Source: a virus. Taken from it: a stretch of DNA of 64,000 nt. The stretch covers positions 62,001 through 126,000 of IMG/VR virus record IMGVR_UViG_3300020055_000005; one strand, 5' to 3'. The notes beneath the pieces were generated by a model that saw only the letters and a program-made list of their open reading frames with translations, had not been told where the DNA came from and made no database searches. Numbering within the stretch: position 1 is the stretch's first letter; every line of letters begins with the position of its first letter. Positions 24,324-31,926 of the stretch are shown here, in pieces. The translations under genes and the position numbers were made by a program.

Positions 24324-25468
24324 GATGATAACTCCCTATGTAACCAAAGTGCGGCTCCTATTGCAGTACCACCATCATGAGGTACAGGGTCAACAAAGAA
24401 GTCAACCTCAGGGAACCTTTCCATATATTTGTAATTGTTCGTACAGTTCAATGAGAACCCTCCTGAGAGCACGATTCGATTGCAGTTAGGGTTTAGGTCT
24501 AATGCACGTTGAATAACCTTTACAGAGTGTTCTAGGGACTCTAACTCACATTGTTGTGCAACGGTATGTCTTGTAAACACATTGTCTCTTGGAGGTTGTT
24601 CTGCATAAGAAGCCATCCCCATGACTTTACCAGCTGCACGTCCTTCTGCATCACATCCCAATGCATAGGATAGATTACTGAAGTTCATTCCACACGATGG
24701 TGCAGACGTTAACACTGTTGGAACACCTTCGATGATGACCTCTGCATCATCAGGACAATCTAAACAGTTCTCTAACATATTTTGAAAACCGTGTGCTTTC
24801 CATTCTCCTAATGCACGATGATTGGATAGACGTTGCCATTGTAACTTGGGTTGTTTGGTTTTACCTTCGCAAAAATAAATGGATTCGATCTCTTGGTAAT
24901 TGGGATACTGTTTGTAGTTGGGTTGTGCGCCCCCACCATCCCATGTAATTGCGATTGCAGGTTCATCATCTTTGTACCATGGTGAAAAGTAATAACCACT
25001 CTCTGCATGATACAGGTGGTGTTTGGTTTCATCAAAGACAAACTCTTTTGATTCTAACTGTTCTGAAATGACCTTGTTGATTTCATTGTCACCTTCTTTA
25101 TCATGATTAATGAAGATACGTTTTCTTTCTTGGTCTTTATTGAACTCTTCTTCGATGTCTCGTAAACGACTCATGGTGACTTGTTCGTGTGCGAATGCAT
25201 TTGCAATGTCACGTTGGAGTAAACGGTCTTCTCTGACTTCATTGGAAAATTCTATTCGGAGGACTCGTCTGTCGAATGATGCAAAGATGAGGTGATCAGG
25301 TTGTGACACTCCACGTTGCACTAGTGTTAACAGATTACAGTCAGAAGGTTTCGGTGACCAGTACTTAGATCGTCTGTGTCGTTCTTCTTCCCATACGTTG
25401 GTGATGATACCATCTTTCGCAGTTACGATAGAAGTATCGTGTGATGTATTGATCGCTAATATGTCCAT
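24320..25468 (-). CDS. Carbamoyltransferase N-terminal half (NodU/TobZ family)
   Basis: 382 aa. MDILAINTSHDTSIVTAKDG is the ASKHA-type start of the family, HHLYHAESGYYFSPW gives the metal-binding His pair, and AITWDGGGAQP, GRAAGKVMGMASY and LSGGFSLNCTNNYK are later nucleotide-site motifs. It stops cleanly at the inter-domain point and overlaps the C-terminal half by ATGA. Whether the split is natural or a recent mutation cannot be told from one sequence. Confidence 0.87.
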   Translation of the reverse strand: MDILAINTSHDTSIVTAKDGIITNVWEEERHRRSKYWSPKPSDCNLLTLVQRGVSQPDHLIFASFDRRVLRIEFSNEVREDRLLQRDIANAFAHEQVTMSRLRDIEEEFNKDQERKRIFINHDKEGDNEINKVISEQLESKEFVFDETKHHLYHAESGYYFSPWYKDDEPAIAITWDGGGAQPNYKQYPNYQEIESIYFCEGKTKQPKLQWQRLSNHRALGEWKAHGFQNMLENCLDCPDDAEVIIEGVPTVLTSAPSCGMNFSNLSYALGCDAEGRAAGKVMGMASYAEQPPRDNVFTRHTVAQQCELESLEHSVKVIQRALDLNPNCNRIVLSGGFSLNCTNNYKYMERFPEVDFFVDPVPHDGGTAIGAALWLHRELSS

Positions 25469-25501
25469 AATATACCTTGTTGTCTTTTTATATAGTGTTC
25501 A

Positions 25502-25672
25502 CTATTTTTTGTCGAGTGAATAAAACTTTATAAGTTTTTCTGAAGTGGTGATGCCGTCGTCGATGAACATATTGATAATGTCTTTCTTACCTTGACTCCA
25601 ACCTGCTACCCAACTTCCTCCTGCACATGCAAGAATGAACACTATGTGTAATAAAATCATACTGTCGCTCAT
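25502..25672 (-). CDS. Micro-membrane protein (56 aa)
   Basis: ATG 25672 overlaps the TGA of the upstream membrane gene (ATGA). One hydrophobic helix (residues 5-24, MILLHIVFILACAGGSWVAG) and a charged C-terminus. No family. Fills the space before the carbamoyltransferase gene. Confidence 0.6.
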   Translation of the reverse strand: MSDSMILLHIVFILACAGGSWVAGWSQGKKDIINMFIDDGITTSEKLIKFYSLDKK

Positions 25673-25887
25673 ATACCTGACTCCCAGTCTATATCGTCGT
25701 CGTCTACTCTTCTACGTTTACTTCTTGCAGTGAAGTAATCCTCTAAGTAGGGTTGCATAAATTCGTTGTAAGCATACTTAAAACTTACAACAGTGATTCC
25801 TATCATGGTTGTCCAAAAGATTGCCATGACAAAGAATTGTAAGAACACCAGTGGTGCCCAAAATAAATTAATTAGCCATTCGATCAT
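25669..25887 (-). CDS. Membrane protein (72 aa)
   Basis: Start chosen at ATG 25887, six bases after AGGTG. Starts MIEWLINLFWAPLVFLQFF, with hydrophobic stretches to about residue 42, then a basic-acidic tail (RSKRRRVDDDDIDW). No family; coupled to the next micro-gene. Confidence 0.65.
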   Translation of the reverse strand: MIEWLINLFWAPLVFLQFFVMAIFWTTMIGITVVSFKYAYNEFMQPYLEDYFTARSKRRRVDDDDIDWESGI

Positions 25888-26068
25888 AATCATCACCTTT
25901 TGCAAAGAACAGTCGTCTCTCGACATGTTCAATCACATCTTTTTCTTTATACCATAGACCTGAAAAGAGTTCGTTGTGATCTTCCCATTCTACGATGTAC
26001 CTTCGGTACCCAAACGGTCTCTCTGTGTAAATGACACAGTCACCGTAGTTCTGTAATACCATTCTCAT
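25868..26068 (-). CDS. Hypothetical protein (66 aa)
   Basis: Soluble, aromatic-rich (GDCVIYTERPFGYRRYIVEWEDHNELF). ATG 26068 lies five bases after CTAAATA. No family recognised. Confidence 0.6.
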   Translation of the reverse strand: MRMVLQNYGDCVIYTERPFGYRRYIVEWEDHNELFSGLWYKEKDVIEHVERRLFFAKGDDYDRMAN

Positions 26069-26073
26069 ATTTA

Positions 26074-26080
26074 TATTTAG
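26074..26080 (-). promoter_or_regulatory. Late-type promoter CTAAATA
   Basis: CTAAATA followed by TAAAT and the ATG at 26068; a second overlapping TATAAATA reaches into the start codon. Confidence 0.45.
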
Positions 26081-26081
26081 A

Positions 26082-26402
26082 CTAGACTAATAGTATCTTT
26101 TCTGCTAATGTGCGAATCAGAAACAGTAGTCCAACTCCGTTCAACAAGATCAATGCACGATCTTGCCATAATATACTCACCCATAACCATAGTGTAATCC
26201 CCACTAAGGATAGGTATAAGTCCAACATGCTATACTCAGGTATACCACGTAGGGACATTGCACCCAGTACGAAAAAACTTGCAACCCATTTCACGTACCA
26301 GTCAAGAGTGTACTTAGGTGTTGCACTCTTAAAGATACGTTTGGATTTTAGTTTTCCAATCTGTTCTTTCTGTTCATCAGTGAACTGTAATTTTGACACC
26401 AT
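26082..26402 (-). CDS. Membrane protein (106 aa)
   Basis: N-terminal 35 residues charged, then three hydrophobic segments (about 36-52, 58-78, 82-104). No family recognised; abuts the ParB-like gene (shared TAATG). Confidence 0.65.
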   Translation of the reverse strand: MVSKLQFTDEQKEQIGKLKSKRIFKSATPKYTLDWYVKWVASFFVLGAMSLRGIPEYSMLDLYLSLVGITLWLWVSILWQDRALILLNGVGLLFLIRTLAEKILLV

Positions 26403-27553
26403 TAAATCTCCGTGTCTAGGTTGTCAGGGTTCAGGTATTTGTTACCTTTGAACTTGACAGGTTTGTTCATAGGATACAACTCATCATACGCCCATACCGC
26501 TGGAAGTGCAGAGTGTAAATGAATCGTCGGTAATGCACCTCTCTTCTTTGCATTGACCACACGTCCAGTGTTGTTCATAAAACCTTTCTTCACTCGCATG
26601 AATTTTTCAAATGCAGTAGAGAGTTGGTGTTCCCAATCTTTTCTTTTCTCTTTCGCAGTGGAACCACCTACGGTACCACAGTATAGTAATATATTCACCG
26701 TGTCGACATCTTCCCAACCAATCTTGTTGAAGTCTAACTCCGCCACCATGTTAAAGATTTTCATTTCTGAAGTTGCAGCTGCAAGTATCCATTTGGTATG
26801 TCGACCATCAGGGTCGATACCCATCAGTTCCCATATCTTGGATTTACTCGCACCACTAGGAAAGTGTCTGACTCCATTGTCATCACCGATCTTGTCTTTG
26901 ACCACATAGTCCACCACCTGTGCAATCTGAGCATCCGTAAACACTCCATTGACATCAATCTCTTGCATTTCTGCAGTGACGTAAGTACTGATCTGATCTT
27001 CGTCGTAAGGTTGGCCTAACGTAGAGAAGTGACCTTCGGTCTTGGTGATCATTCCCACCTTGACATCTTCTAGAGTCGCATCCCCACTTTGTTTCTTGTA
27101 GAGGTTGTAGATGAGTCCCAGTGAAACACGAATGTCGTTGAGTTTTGCTTCAGAAGGTTCGTTTTGAATCTCGAACACTTCGAAGATACATTCTTCGACG
27201 AAGTCTTCATCCAGTTTACCAACACGTGTGACACCATCTAGTAGATAATAGGTATCGGTCTCCACCACATACAAAACGATAGGGGGAACCTCACCAAAGG
27301 AAAAACCATTCTTATCGATGTCTTTCCATATTGCGTTTTTCTTTTTATTAACCCCAGTCCGTGCAAGTTGATTAAAAAAATCATCACGAACTATCGCATC
27401 AAGTTTAATGACACGTGGGTCTATGAGTTTGATTGCATGTTTGGGATAATCTTTGAAGACGTTAGGGTATGCACCTACTCTTCGGATTTTTTCTTTATAT
27501 TCTGCAAACAATTCATCTGATATGGTTGCTTGCTTATGAGTATATAATATCAT
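26402..27553 (-). CDS. ParB/Srx-like domain protein (383 aa)
   Basis: Start at ATG 27553 is supported by AAAGGAG eight bases upstream. The region IKLDAIVRDDFFNQ ... EVPPIVLYVVETDTYYLLDGVTRVGKLDE has the layout of a ParB-type N-terminal domain (DGxxRxxK). The remainder is not recognisable. Such domains bind or cut DNA or bind CTP. The upstream region holds a strong palindrome, so the gene may be autoregulated (inference). Confidence 0.6.
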   Translation of the reverse strand: MILYTHKQATISDELFAEYKEKIRRVGAYPNVFKDYPKHAIKLIDPRVIKLDAIVRDDFFNQLARTGVNKKKNAIWKDIDKNGFSFGEVPPIVLYVVETDTYYLLDGVTRVGKLDEDFVEECIFEVFEIQNEPSEAKLNDIRVSLGLIYNLYKKQSGDATLEDVKVGMITKTEGHFSTLGQPYDEDQISTYVTAEMQEIDVNGVFTDAQIAQVVDYVVKDKIGDDNGVRHFPSGASKSKIWELMGIDPDGRHTKWILAAATSEMKIFNMVAELDFNKIGWEDVDTVNILLYCGTVGGSTAKEKRKDWEHQLSTAFEKFMRVKKGFMNNTGRVVNAKKRGALPTIHLHSALPAVWAYDELYPMNKPVKFKGNKYLNPDNLDTEI

Positions 27554-27589
27554 ATTGTTCTTCTCCTTTAGAGTCACTTCAGACTCTGA

Positions 27590-27622
27590 TGTAACTAAAT
27601 TTAGTTACAAATTGTAACTAAA
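27590..27622. promoter_or_regulatory. Operator-like palindrome with extra half-site
   Basis: TGTAACTAAATTTAGTTACA (27590-27609) is a perfect 20-base palindrome, and its half-site TGTAACTAAA recurs at 27613-27622. It lies about 37 bases upstream of the ParB-like gene start, with a separate GAGTC/GACTC inverted pair (27571-27586) next to the ribosome site. Confidence 0.55.
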
Positions 27623-27630
27623 AATATTAT

Positions 27631-27660
27631 AAAAAAACTGCAGTCAACTTTGGACTACAG
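27631..27660 (-). terminator. Rho-independent terminator
   Basis: Minus strand CTGTAGTC-loop-GACTGCAG, 8 pairs with one G-U, followed by T7 (27637-27631). Ends the small-gene operon upstream. Confidence 0.65.
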
Positions 27661-27664
27661 TACC

Positions 27665-27693
27665 ATTATAGTATACACCTCTACGTTTGTAAA
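27665..27693 (-). promoter_or_regulatory. Promoter TTTACA-N17-TATAAT for the ParB-like gene
   Basis: TTTACA (27693-27688), 17-base spacer, TATAAT (27670-27665). Initiation would fall at the first bases of the terminator stem, weakening it, so the transcript could read on through the palindrome into the ParB-like gene. Confidence 0.55.
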
Positions 27694-27700
27694 GGGGGTT

Positions 27701-27859
27701 TTATAAAGTAGACAAATAAATCATCAGGTCATTCCATACATTCGGCACCATAGTATACACTACGAGAATAAGGAATATTAAGCCCACCGTACAAAGGTTC
27801 AGTATAAACCATACTATACTTAGGAGATTTTTTAACCCTGTCCATGCAAAATTAATCAT
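27701..27859 (-). CDS. Micro-membrane protein (52 aa)
   Basis: ATG 27859 overlaps the end of the lipoprotein gene. One long hydrophobic region (residues 9-36, KNLLSIVWFILNLC..LIFLILVVY). Last gene before the terminator. No family. Confidence 0.55.
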   Translation of the reverse strand: MINFAWTGLKNLLSIVWFILNLCTVGLIFLILVVYTMVPNVWNDLMIYLSTL

Positions 27860-28073
27860 AAGTGTCAACCTTTACGTCTAGGTTATCAAAGATCACAGGA
27901 ACATCAATATATTCACAGTGAGTATTGTCTTCCGTACACACTAGAATGTTTGTTCTTGCTTCACACCCACGATTATCACATTCGAATTTAATGGGGTCAC
28001 GTTCAAAGTCAACCACAACACACCCATGTAAAAAAGGTAGTGTAACACAAAATACCCCAAAAAAATTTTTCAT
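27852..28073 (-). CDS. Small predicted lipoprotein (73 aa)
   Basis: MKNFFGVFCVTLPFLHGC is a signal sequence with a lipobox-like LHGC. The mature part has four further cysteines (CDNRGC, C..., C) and would be periplasmic. No family; possibly a superinfection or lysis-related factor. Confidence 0.6.
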   Translation of the reverse strand: MKNFFGVFCVTLPFLHGCVVVDFERDPIKFECDNRGCEARTNILVCTEDNTHCEYIDVPVIFDNLDVKVDTYD

Positions 28074-28168
28074 AACACCTGTCCTAAGGTTATTAAAGTC
28101 GTTAACCCACCCAACGTAGAGACAAAGTCCCAGTCGAAGAGTCCGTGTTCAGTTAAAAATTTCATCAT
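28070..28168 (-). CDS. Micro-protein, leaderless (32 aa)
   Basis: I place the start at ATG 28168, six bases after TATACT; a longer frame would begin upstream of the promoter. Product MMKFLTEHGLFDWDFVSTLG... with a hydrophobic C-terminus. ATGA junction with the lipoprotein gene. Confidence 0.5.
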   Translation of the reverse strand: MMKFLTEHGLFDWDFVSTLGGLTTLITLGQVL

Positions 28169-28174
28169 GGTTAT

Positions 28175-28204
28175 AGTATATGAAAAAGTGAACAGCATTG
28201 TCAA
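28175..28204 (-). promoter_or_regulatory. Early promoter TTGACA-N18-TATACT
   Basis: TTGACA (28204-28199), 18-base spacer, TATACT (28180-28175), then six bases to ATG. The TGA stop of the upstream micro-gene is inside the -35 box. Confidence 0.7.
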
Positions 28205-28281
28205 TAGGGGTTGGTATATAGAAATAAAAGGAATATGGATATAATTAATACCCAAAAAATAATTTTTCGCAGTGGTCTCAT
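28201..28281 (-). CDS. Micro-membrane peptide (26 aa)
   Basis: ATG 28281 with GAGGAG four bases upstream; product MRPLRKIIFWVLIISIFLLF... is one basic-capped hydrophobic helix. Strong ribosome site; otherwise unsupported. Confidence 0.45.
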   Translation of the reverse strand: MRPLRKIIFWVLIISIFLLFLYTNPY

Positions 28282-28393
28282 AATCTCCTCAGAAATATTC
28301 ACTAGGGGTCTTTAGTCGTTTCTCAAACACTCTAGGAGTCCCATACGACTGTTCTAAGAGCATTTAGGGGGGGTACCCTTGTCTCAGGTCACC

Positions 28394-28576
28394 TCAGTCA
28401 TCATCATCACGCTGGCGCAATTCTACGACATGTCCCTCTTTGTTCAGTGCAGACCCCAACTTAGAGGCCTCCATGAGAGACAGTGGTGTGTCATTGCGTT
28501 GTTCCAGTGGTGATTTCACTGTGCGATCTAACCCTATGACCTTACGATCTATAGAAAATACATCAAACATTCGCAT
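28394..28576 (-). CDS. Possible small protein (60 aa)
   Basis: Start at ATG 28576 with AAGGAT upstream; an earlier ATG (28645) has no sensible spacing. Product contains DTPLSLMEASKLGSALNKEG and an acidic end. Base composition here is more GC-rich than in neighbours. No family. Confidence 0.4.
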   Translation of the reverse strand: MRMFDVFSIDRKVIGLDRTVKSPLEQRNDTPLSLMEASKLGSALNKEGHVVELRQRDDDD

Positions 28577-28737
28577 ACAACTTATCCTTCCATTTATCAG
28601 TCCTCTGAAACCCTTATTGGCAAAGGGTTTGGGGGTCTCTCTCATCCCCCCATGGTGATTGTCGGCATCACAGCCCCAGCGCCGTCACATTATTCATAAC
28701 GAATACAAGAGCCTTCACTGGTCACTCTTATAACTCT

Positions 28738-28766
28738 ATTATACCATATAAGCATGGTATATACAA
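28738..28766 (-). promoter_or_regulatory. Promoter with operator palindrome in its spacer
   Basis: TTGTAT (28766-28761), 17-base spacer, TATAAT (28743-28738). ATACCAT-ATAAGC-ATGGTAT (28741-28760), a perfect 7-base inverted repeat, lies between the boxes, where a repressor dimer would block polymerase. Confidence 0.5.
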
Positions 28767-28938
28767 GGGGAAAACCCACCAGTCAGAAAGATTGCGACTC
28801 TTTTTTAGGACTACCAGTGGTATTAAACCCTCATATTGGTACTCTCGTCTAACAGTGGAGTCACTCCCTAGGTCAATATCATGGGGTCAGAACCCAATTC
28901 GATGACCGCCAGAAGACGATTTCCCATCATTCAAGTAC

Positions 28939-28968
28939 ATTATACACAAAAATGCACCCCTTTGTCAA
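28939..28968 (-). promoter_or_regulatory. Early promoter TTGACA-N18-TATAAT
   Basis: TTGACA (28968-28963), 18-base spacer, TATAAT (28944-28939). No clear gene follows for 360 bases, so the product may be an untranslated RNA. Confidence 0.6.
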
Positions 28969-28978
28969 GCCTTATACC

Positions 28979-29206
28979 CTAGTGAAAGGGTCTAGAAACA
29001 CCATTCACCACTAGAGAATCAATAAACATGTTGCCTCTAGGGTCTATAAAACCGTTACATACGCATATAGCACAGACCATATCCCATGAAGTGTTCATAG
29101 TGTCAGGGTTTTTATCTAATGCTAACTGCATTTGTTTACTATTAAAAGGTATATCAACAGGGGTATCTGTTGCAATATGTGTACCAGTAATACCGTTAAT
29201 AATCAT
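28979..29206 (-). CDS. Hypothetical protein (75 aa)
   Basis: Start ATG 29206 is set by GGAG seven bases upstream. Product MIINGITGTHIATDTPVDIP..., with NTSWDMVCAICVCNGFI carrying three cysteines. No family recognised. Own early promoter. Confidence 0.6.
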   Translation of the reverse strand: MIINGITGTHIATDTPVDIPFNSKQMQLALDKNPDTMNTSWDMVCAICVCNGFIDPRGNMFIDSLVVNGVSRPFH

Positions 29207-29227
29207 AATACTTCTCCTATAGTACCT

Positions 29228-29257
29228 ATAGTAACAAATGTTTAGGGGTATTGTCAA
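29228..29257 (-). promoter_or_regulatory. Early promoter TTGACA-N18-TACTAT
   Basis: TTGACA (29257-29252), 18-base spacer, TACTAT (29233-29228) before the 75-aa gene. Confidence 0.65.
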
Positions 29258-29513
29258 GCCCTCATATACGCAAATCACGCTGACACCCCACCTCTGAGAC
29301 CCTCTGTTTATAGGGGTTTCCGAGACCCTCCGAAAGTGCTTGACTCCTAATTAGAAATCGTGTTTGCCTCTCCGAACAACACCACCAAAACCCAAAATAA
29401 TCCACTTTCTCCCACCATGCTTAAATACGAATATATTTCACACTTTCACACACTTTGTCACACTAATATATTCACTCGCACCATGATCACCATAAAAATA
29501 TATTAAAACCCCC
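29258..29513. other. Divergent intergenic region without clear genes
   Basis: About 250 bases between divergently transcribed genes. GAGACCCTC occurs twice (29296-29304, 29322-29330), and CACACTTT/CACACT-type short repeats occur at 29440-29465. Only open frames under 25 codons without ribosome sites are seen. Confidence 0.4.
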
Positions 29514-29543
29514 TTACATCAACCACTTAGTGTATGATATAAT
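29514..29543 (+). promoter_or_regulatory. Early promoter on the plus strand
   Basis: TTACAT (29514-29519), 18-base spacer, TATAAT (29538-29543), six bases, ATG at 29550. GTGTAT..ATACAC flank the -10 box as an inverted pair. Confidence 0.65.
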
Positions 29544-29549
29544 ACACTT

Positions 29550-29735
29550 ATGAAGTATTATGAAAGAATTATCCAATATCTCAGAGATAATCCTTATATC
29601 GCATGTATGATATTTCTTACATTCGTTCTGATATTGGTTAAATACCTTCTTACAGGTTGTGTTATTGTATGCATAGAACCTTCCATCTACATAGACCCTA
29701 TTGATGTGTCTGAGGATATAGAACGTGTCGCCTAA
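29550..29735 (+). CDS. Small membrane protein, leaderless (61 aa)
   Basis: One hydrophobic helix (residues 15-42, PYIACMIFLTFVLILVKYLL..CVIV) with an acidic tail. No ribosome site; ATG six bases after the -10 box. Overlaps the next gene by 11 bases. Confidence 0.6.
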   Translation: MKYYERIIQYLRDNPYIACMIFLTFVLILVKYLLTGCVIVCIEPSIYIDPIDVSEDIERVA

Positions 29736-29955
29736 AACAAGAAAGATACACCAAGAAACCTTTACTACAGTCTTTACAGGCTTATTGATTAATTATCCAT
29801 TGAATCTAATGGGGTTATGGTTGTGTATTGATTATTGGGGTATGTCTGACCCCTTTTGGATAGGTACGACGATTACTGCGTATATGACTATAGTTGCATA
29901 CACAAGGGTTTTTCTAATACGGCGTCATTTTTATAACAGACATACCTCTCAGTAA
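29725..29955 (+). CDS. Small two-helix membrane protein (76 aa, GTG start)
   Basis: Starts at GTG 29725 (MSPKTRKIHQETFTTVFTG). Two helices (about 14-36 and 44-65), then RRHFYNRH. The layout resembles small membrane proteins common in marine phages (DUF7220-like). Its 3' end overlaps the oppositely oriented oxygenase gene by 68 bases. Confidence 0.62.
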   Translation: MSPKTRKIHQETFTTVFTGLLINYPLNLMGLWLCIDYWGMSDPFWIGTTITAYMTIVAYTRVFLIRRHFYNRHTSQ

Positions 29956-30580
29956 ACCTCTCGTTTCTTTGCATAAAATACGGTTTAGTCATAACATCGA
30001 CTGCCATTGATATCCGTGGCGTTTGGTATATATTGGTTTTGACTTCGTGTTCGTGTTCCTGTCCGACGATGGTGAGTGTCCCTACTTCGTTTGGTGTGTA
30101 CCCTCCTGCGGCGTAGTAGTGTGTACCAGTCCGTGTGTCACCTTGAATGAATATATTACATGCATAGAGGTGGTTTGGAGGTTGATAGGTATGTGCATGT
30201 TTGTTAAGGTTCTCTCCTTGACGGAGTATATTAGTCCAACACTGAAATAGATAACACTTCCAAGTGTTAAATTCAGGTAACTCTGCGAGGCGTTGTGGTA
30301 TATTCAAAAACGACACTTTAGGATGATTGAACCAGTTATATACGGTGTGTTGTTTAGTTAACCCTTCGTAAGGTTTCTGGCTATCGTTGGGTATATTCAG
30401 AATGCGTTCTTCTTCCTCTATGATAATACGTGCAAGTGTGTTGCATTCTTCGAGAGTGAGAAAGTTCTTATATTCTTTATAGTAAAAGGGGTCTAGTGTT
30501 AGACCCCCATTATCGTGGAAAATTAATGTCTTGTTATCGTTATTCCACAGTGAGTGTATGTTTTGTTTTACAATACCCAC
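29888..30580 (-). CDS. 2OG-Fe(II) oxygenase-like protein
   Basis: 230 aa. KHAHTYQPPNHLYACNIFIQGD supplies the first metal His, and HEHEVKTNIYQTPRISMAVD the distal His and the 2OG Arg. The usual HxD is HxH/HxY-like here, so activity is less certain. N-terminal half unrecognised. Coupled to the next upstream gene. Confidence 0.68.
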   Translation of the reverse strand: MGIVKQNIHSLWNNDNKTLIFHDNGGLTLDPFYYKEYKNFLTLEECNTLARIIIEEEERILNIPNDSQKPYEGLTKQHTVYNWFNHPKVSFLNIPQRLAELPEFNTWKCYLFQCWTNILRQGENLNKHAHTYQPPNHLYACNIFIQGDTRTGTHYYAAGGYTPNEVGTLTIVGQEHEHEVKTNIYQTPRISMAVDVMTKPYFMQRNERFTERYVCYKNDAVLEKPLCMQL

Positions 30581-31449
30581 AGGTGGAGATACCTATCTGC
30601 AAATGGGTCGATGTTGTCTTCCCCTCTGTCTAGGTATAGAATAGACGTTTGTTTGGTGATATCACGATATTCATGATCGAATTCGATATATTTTGCTTCA
30701 GGTTCACCACCCATTCCTCTCCATAGGTTTTGGTCTTCTTCATAGAGAGGTCTGATCTTTTCTTCAAAATGGGCGTTGACTGCACGATTCTTAGTCTCAT
30801 CATTGACGTAATAACCACCGACAGCACCCAATGGTACTGGTAAGACGTACCCTTCGAATTCGTTCTCATAGAACTCACCCAGTGTTTGGTATTTCTCTTG
30901 ATACCCTGCAGGGTCTGTCATGAATTTACGATAGAGGTCACGTGTGTCACCTGCGACAAAACCAAAGTAACAATCTGAATACTTAGGTGCATTCTCTTCT
31001 ACGGCCCACCAGTTAGGTGCAAGGTGTAGGAATGCAAGGTTCTCATCTTCGATACGATCACGGTCTTCACGTGAGAATTTAACATTTGTCTCACTGGTAG
31101 TCCCTCTATCAGGAATACCATCGAAACAGAACCCTTGAGTTAAGTCTCTTGCAATACAGTTTGCATCAAAATACATAGTCTTGGTACCTGTACCAAAGTA
31201 GTCATCGTAATTGTGCAATTCAATTGCATGAAAGTTGGGATTGGTAATCTCTTCATTACCTAGATACGGAACCACACGAATACCTTCGTCGAGTCCAGTC
31301 TTATCATCAGTGAGTACGTTCAATCGACAGAATTGAAATCCATCAGAACGTGTCACTCGCATTCTATCTAATGATAGTTTAAAACGATTGATATCTTCAG
31401 AGGTCACTCCATTATCTTTCGTCTTTACACATACTAATTCAATAGCCAT
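30568..31449 (-). CDS. Hypothetical protein (293 aa)
   Basis: Soluble. FGTGTKTMYFDANCIARDL and PNWWAVEENAPKYSDCYFGFVAGDT are distinctive but match no family I know. Acidic with many aromatic residues. Clear GGAG ribosome site. Overlaps the oxygenase gene by 13 bases, suggesting a shared pathway. Confidence 0.68.
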   Translation of the reverse strand: MAIELVCVKTKDNGVTSEDINRFKLSLDRMRVTRSDGFQFCRLNVLTDDKTGLDEGIRVVPYLGNEEITNPNFHAIELHNYDDYFGTGTKTMYFDANCIARDLTQGFCFDGIPDRGTTSETNVKFSREDRDRIEDENLAFLHLAPNWWAVEENAPKYSDCYFGFVAGDTRDLYRKFMTDPAGYQEKYQTLGEFYENEFEGYVLPVPLGAVGGYYVNDETKNRAVNAHFEEKIRPLYEEDQNLWRGMGGEPEAKYIEFDHEYRDITKQTSILYLDRGEDNIDPFADRYLHLWVL

Positions 31450-31463
31450 TTATTAATTCTCCA

Positions 31464-31550
31464 TTATGAATATTTGTTATTATCATCGTTGTAATACTTA
31501 TATATGACAACCATGACACCTATTAATAATAAACCTTCAACCACATTCAC
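31464..31550 (-). CDS. Micro-membrane peptide (28 aa, GTG start)
   Basis: GTG 31550 overlaps the TGA of the 114-aa gene (GTGA). Product MNVVEGLLLIGVMVVIYKYY..., one helix with a polar tail. No family. Confidence 0.45.
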   Translation of the reverse strand: MNVVEGLLLIGVMVVIYKYYNDDNNKYS

Positions 31551-31891
31551 CGTCTCATCCTCGCAAGGTCTTTTGCATATTGTGAACCACCATTCTCTTC
31601 TGCAAAGACTGGAACAAGATTAGACTTATGCATTGTTGCAATACCCAGTAACTTACGTTCACCTGTATATTGCATGGGTTCCACACGTGGTGTGAGACAC
31701 CCTGTTGCATTAGTTTTGAGTGAAGGAATCTCTTCTTTCACCTCTCGCATCACTTGATCATAAATCTTTTGTTGAGTTGCGATTAGTTCATTATATTTAG
31801 TACGTTTTGACTTCTTAGTAAATGCACGTGTTTTACGTCTTTTACCATGAGGCCCATAACGAATACTATTACTTAGATTTAAATAACCCAT
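31547..31891 (-). CDS. Conserved phage protein, leaderless (114 aa)
   Basis: Begins MGYLNLSNSIRYGPHGKRRKTRAFTKKSKR, a basic stretch seen in marine T4-like phages, and continues with PRVEPMQYTGERKLLGIATMHKSN. ATG exactly six bases after TATAAT, no ribosome site. Function unknown; the basic N-terminus suggests nucleic acid binding. Confidence 0.72.
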   Translation of the reverse strand: MGYLNLSNSIRYGPHGKRRKTRAFTKKSKRTKYNELIATQQKIYDQVMREVKEEIPSLKTNATGCLTPRVEPMQYTGERKLLGIATMHKSNLVPVFAEENGGSQYAKDLARMRR

Positions 31892-31897
31892 AAGGTT

Positions 31898-31926
31898 ATT
31901 ATACTAAATCTAGGTCAGTTTGTAAA
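31898..31926 (-). promoter_or_regulatory. Early promoter TTTACA-N17-TATAAT
   Basis: TTTACA (31926-31921), 17-base spacer, TATAAT (31903-31898), six bases, ATG 31891. It overlaps the 3' end of the upstream gene. Confidence 0.6.

Larger units (their letters stand above)
28577..28978. other. Control region with little coding capacity
   Basis: No convincing gene. It holds two minus-strand promoters (28738-28766 and 28939-28968), several short inverted repeats and C-rich/G-rich runs. A peptide of 20 codons after the second promoter (ATG about 28931) is open but unsupported. A small RNA is possible. Confidence 0.4.

Noticed and set aside
28260-29500. CRISPR-like array from repeated short C-rich words
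   Set aside because: Repeats are 9 bases or fewer, irregularly spaced and few in number; no direct repeats of CRISPR length.
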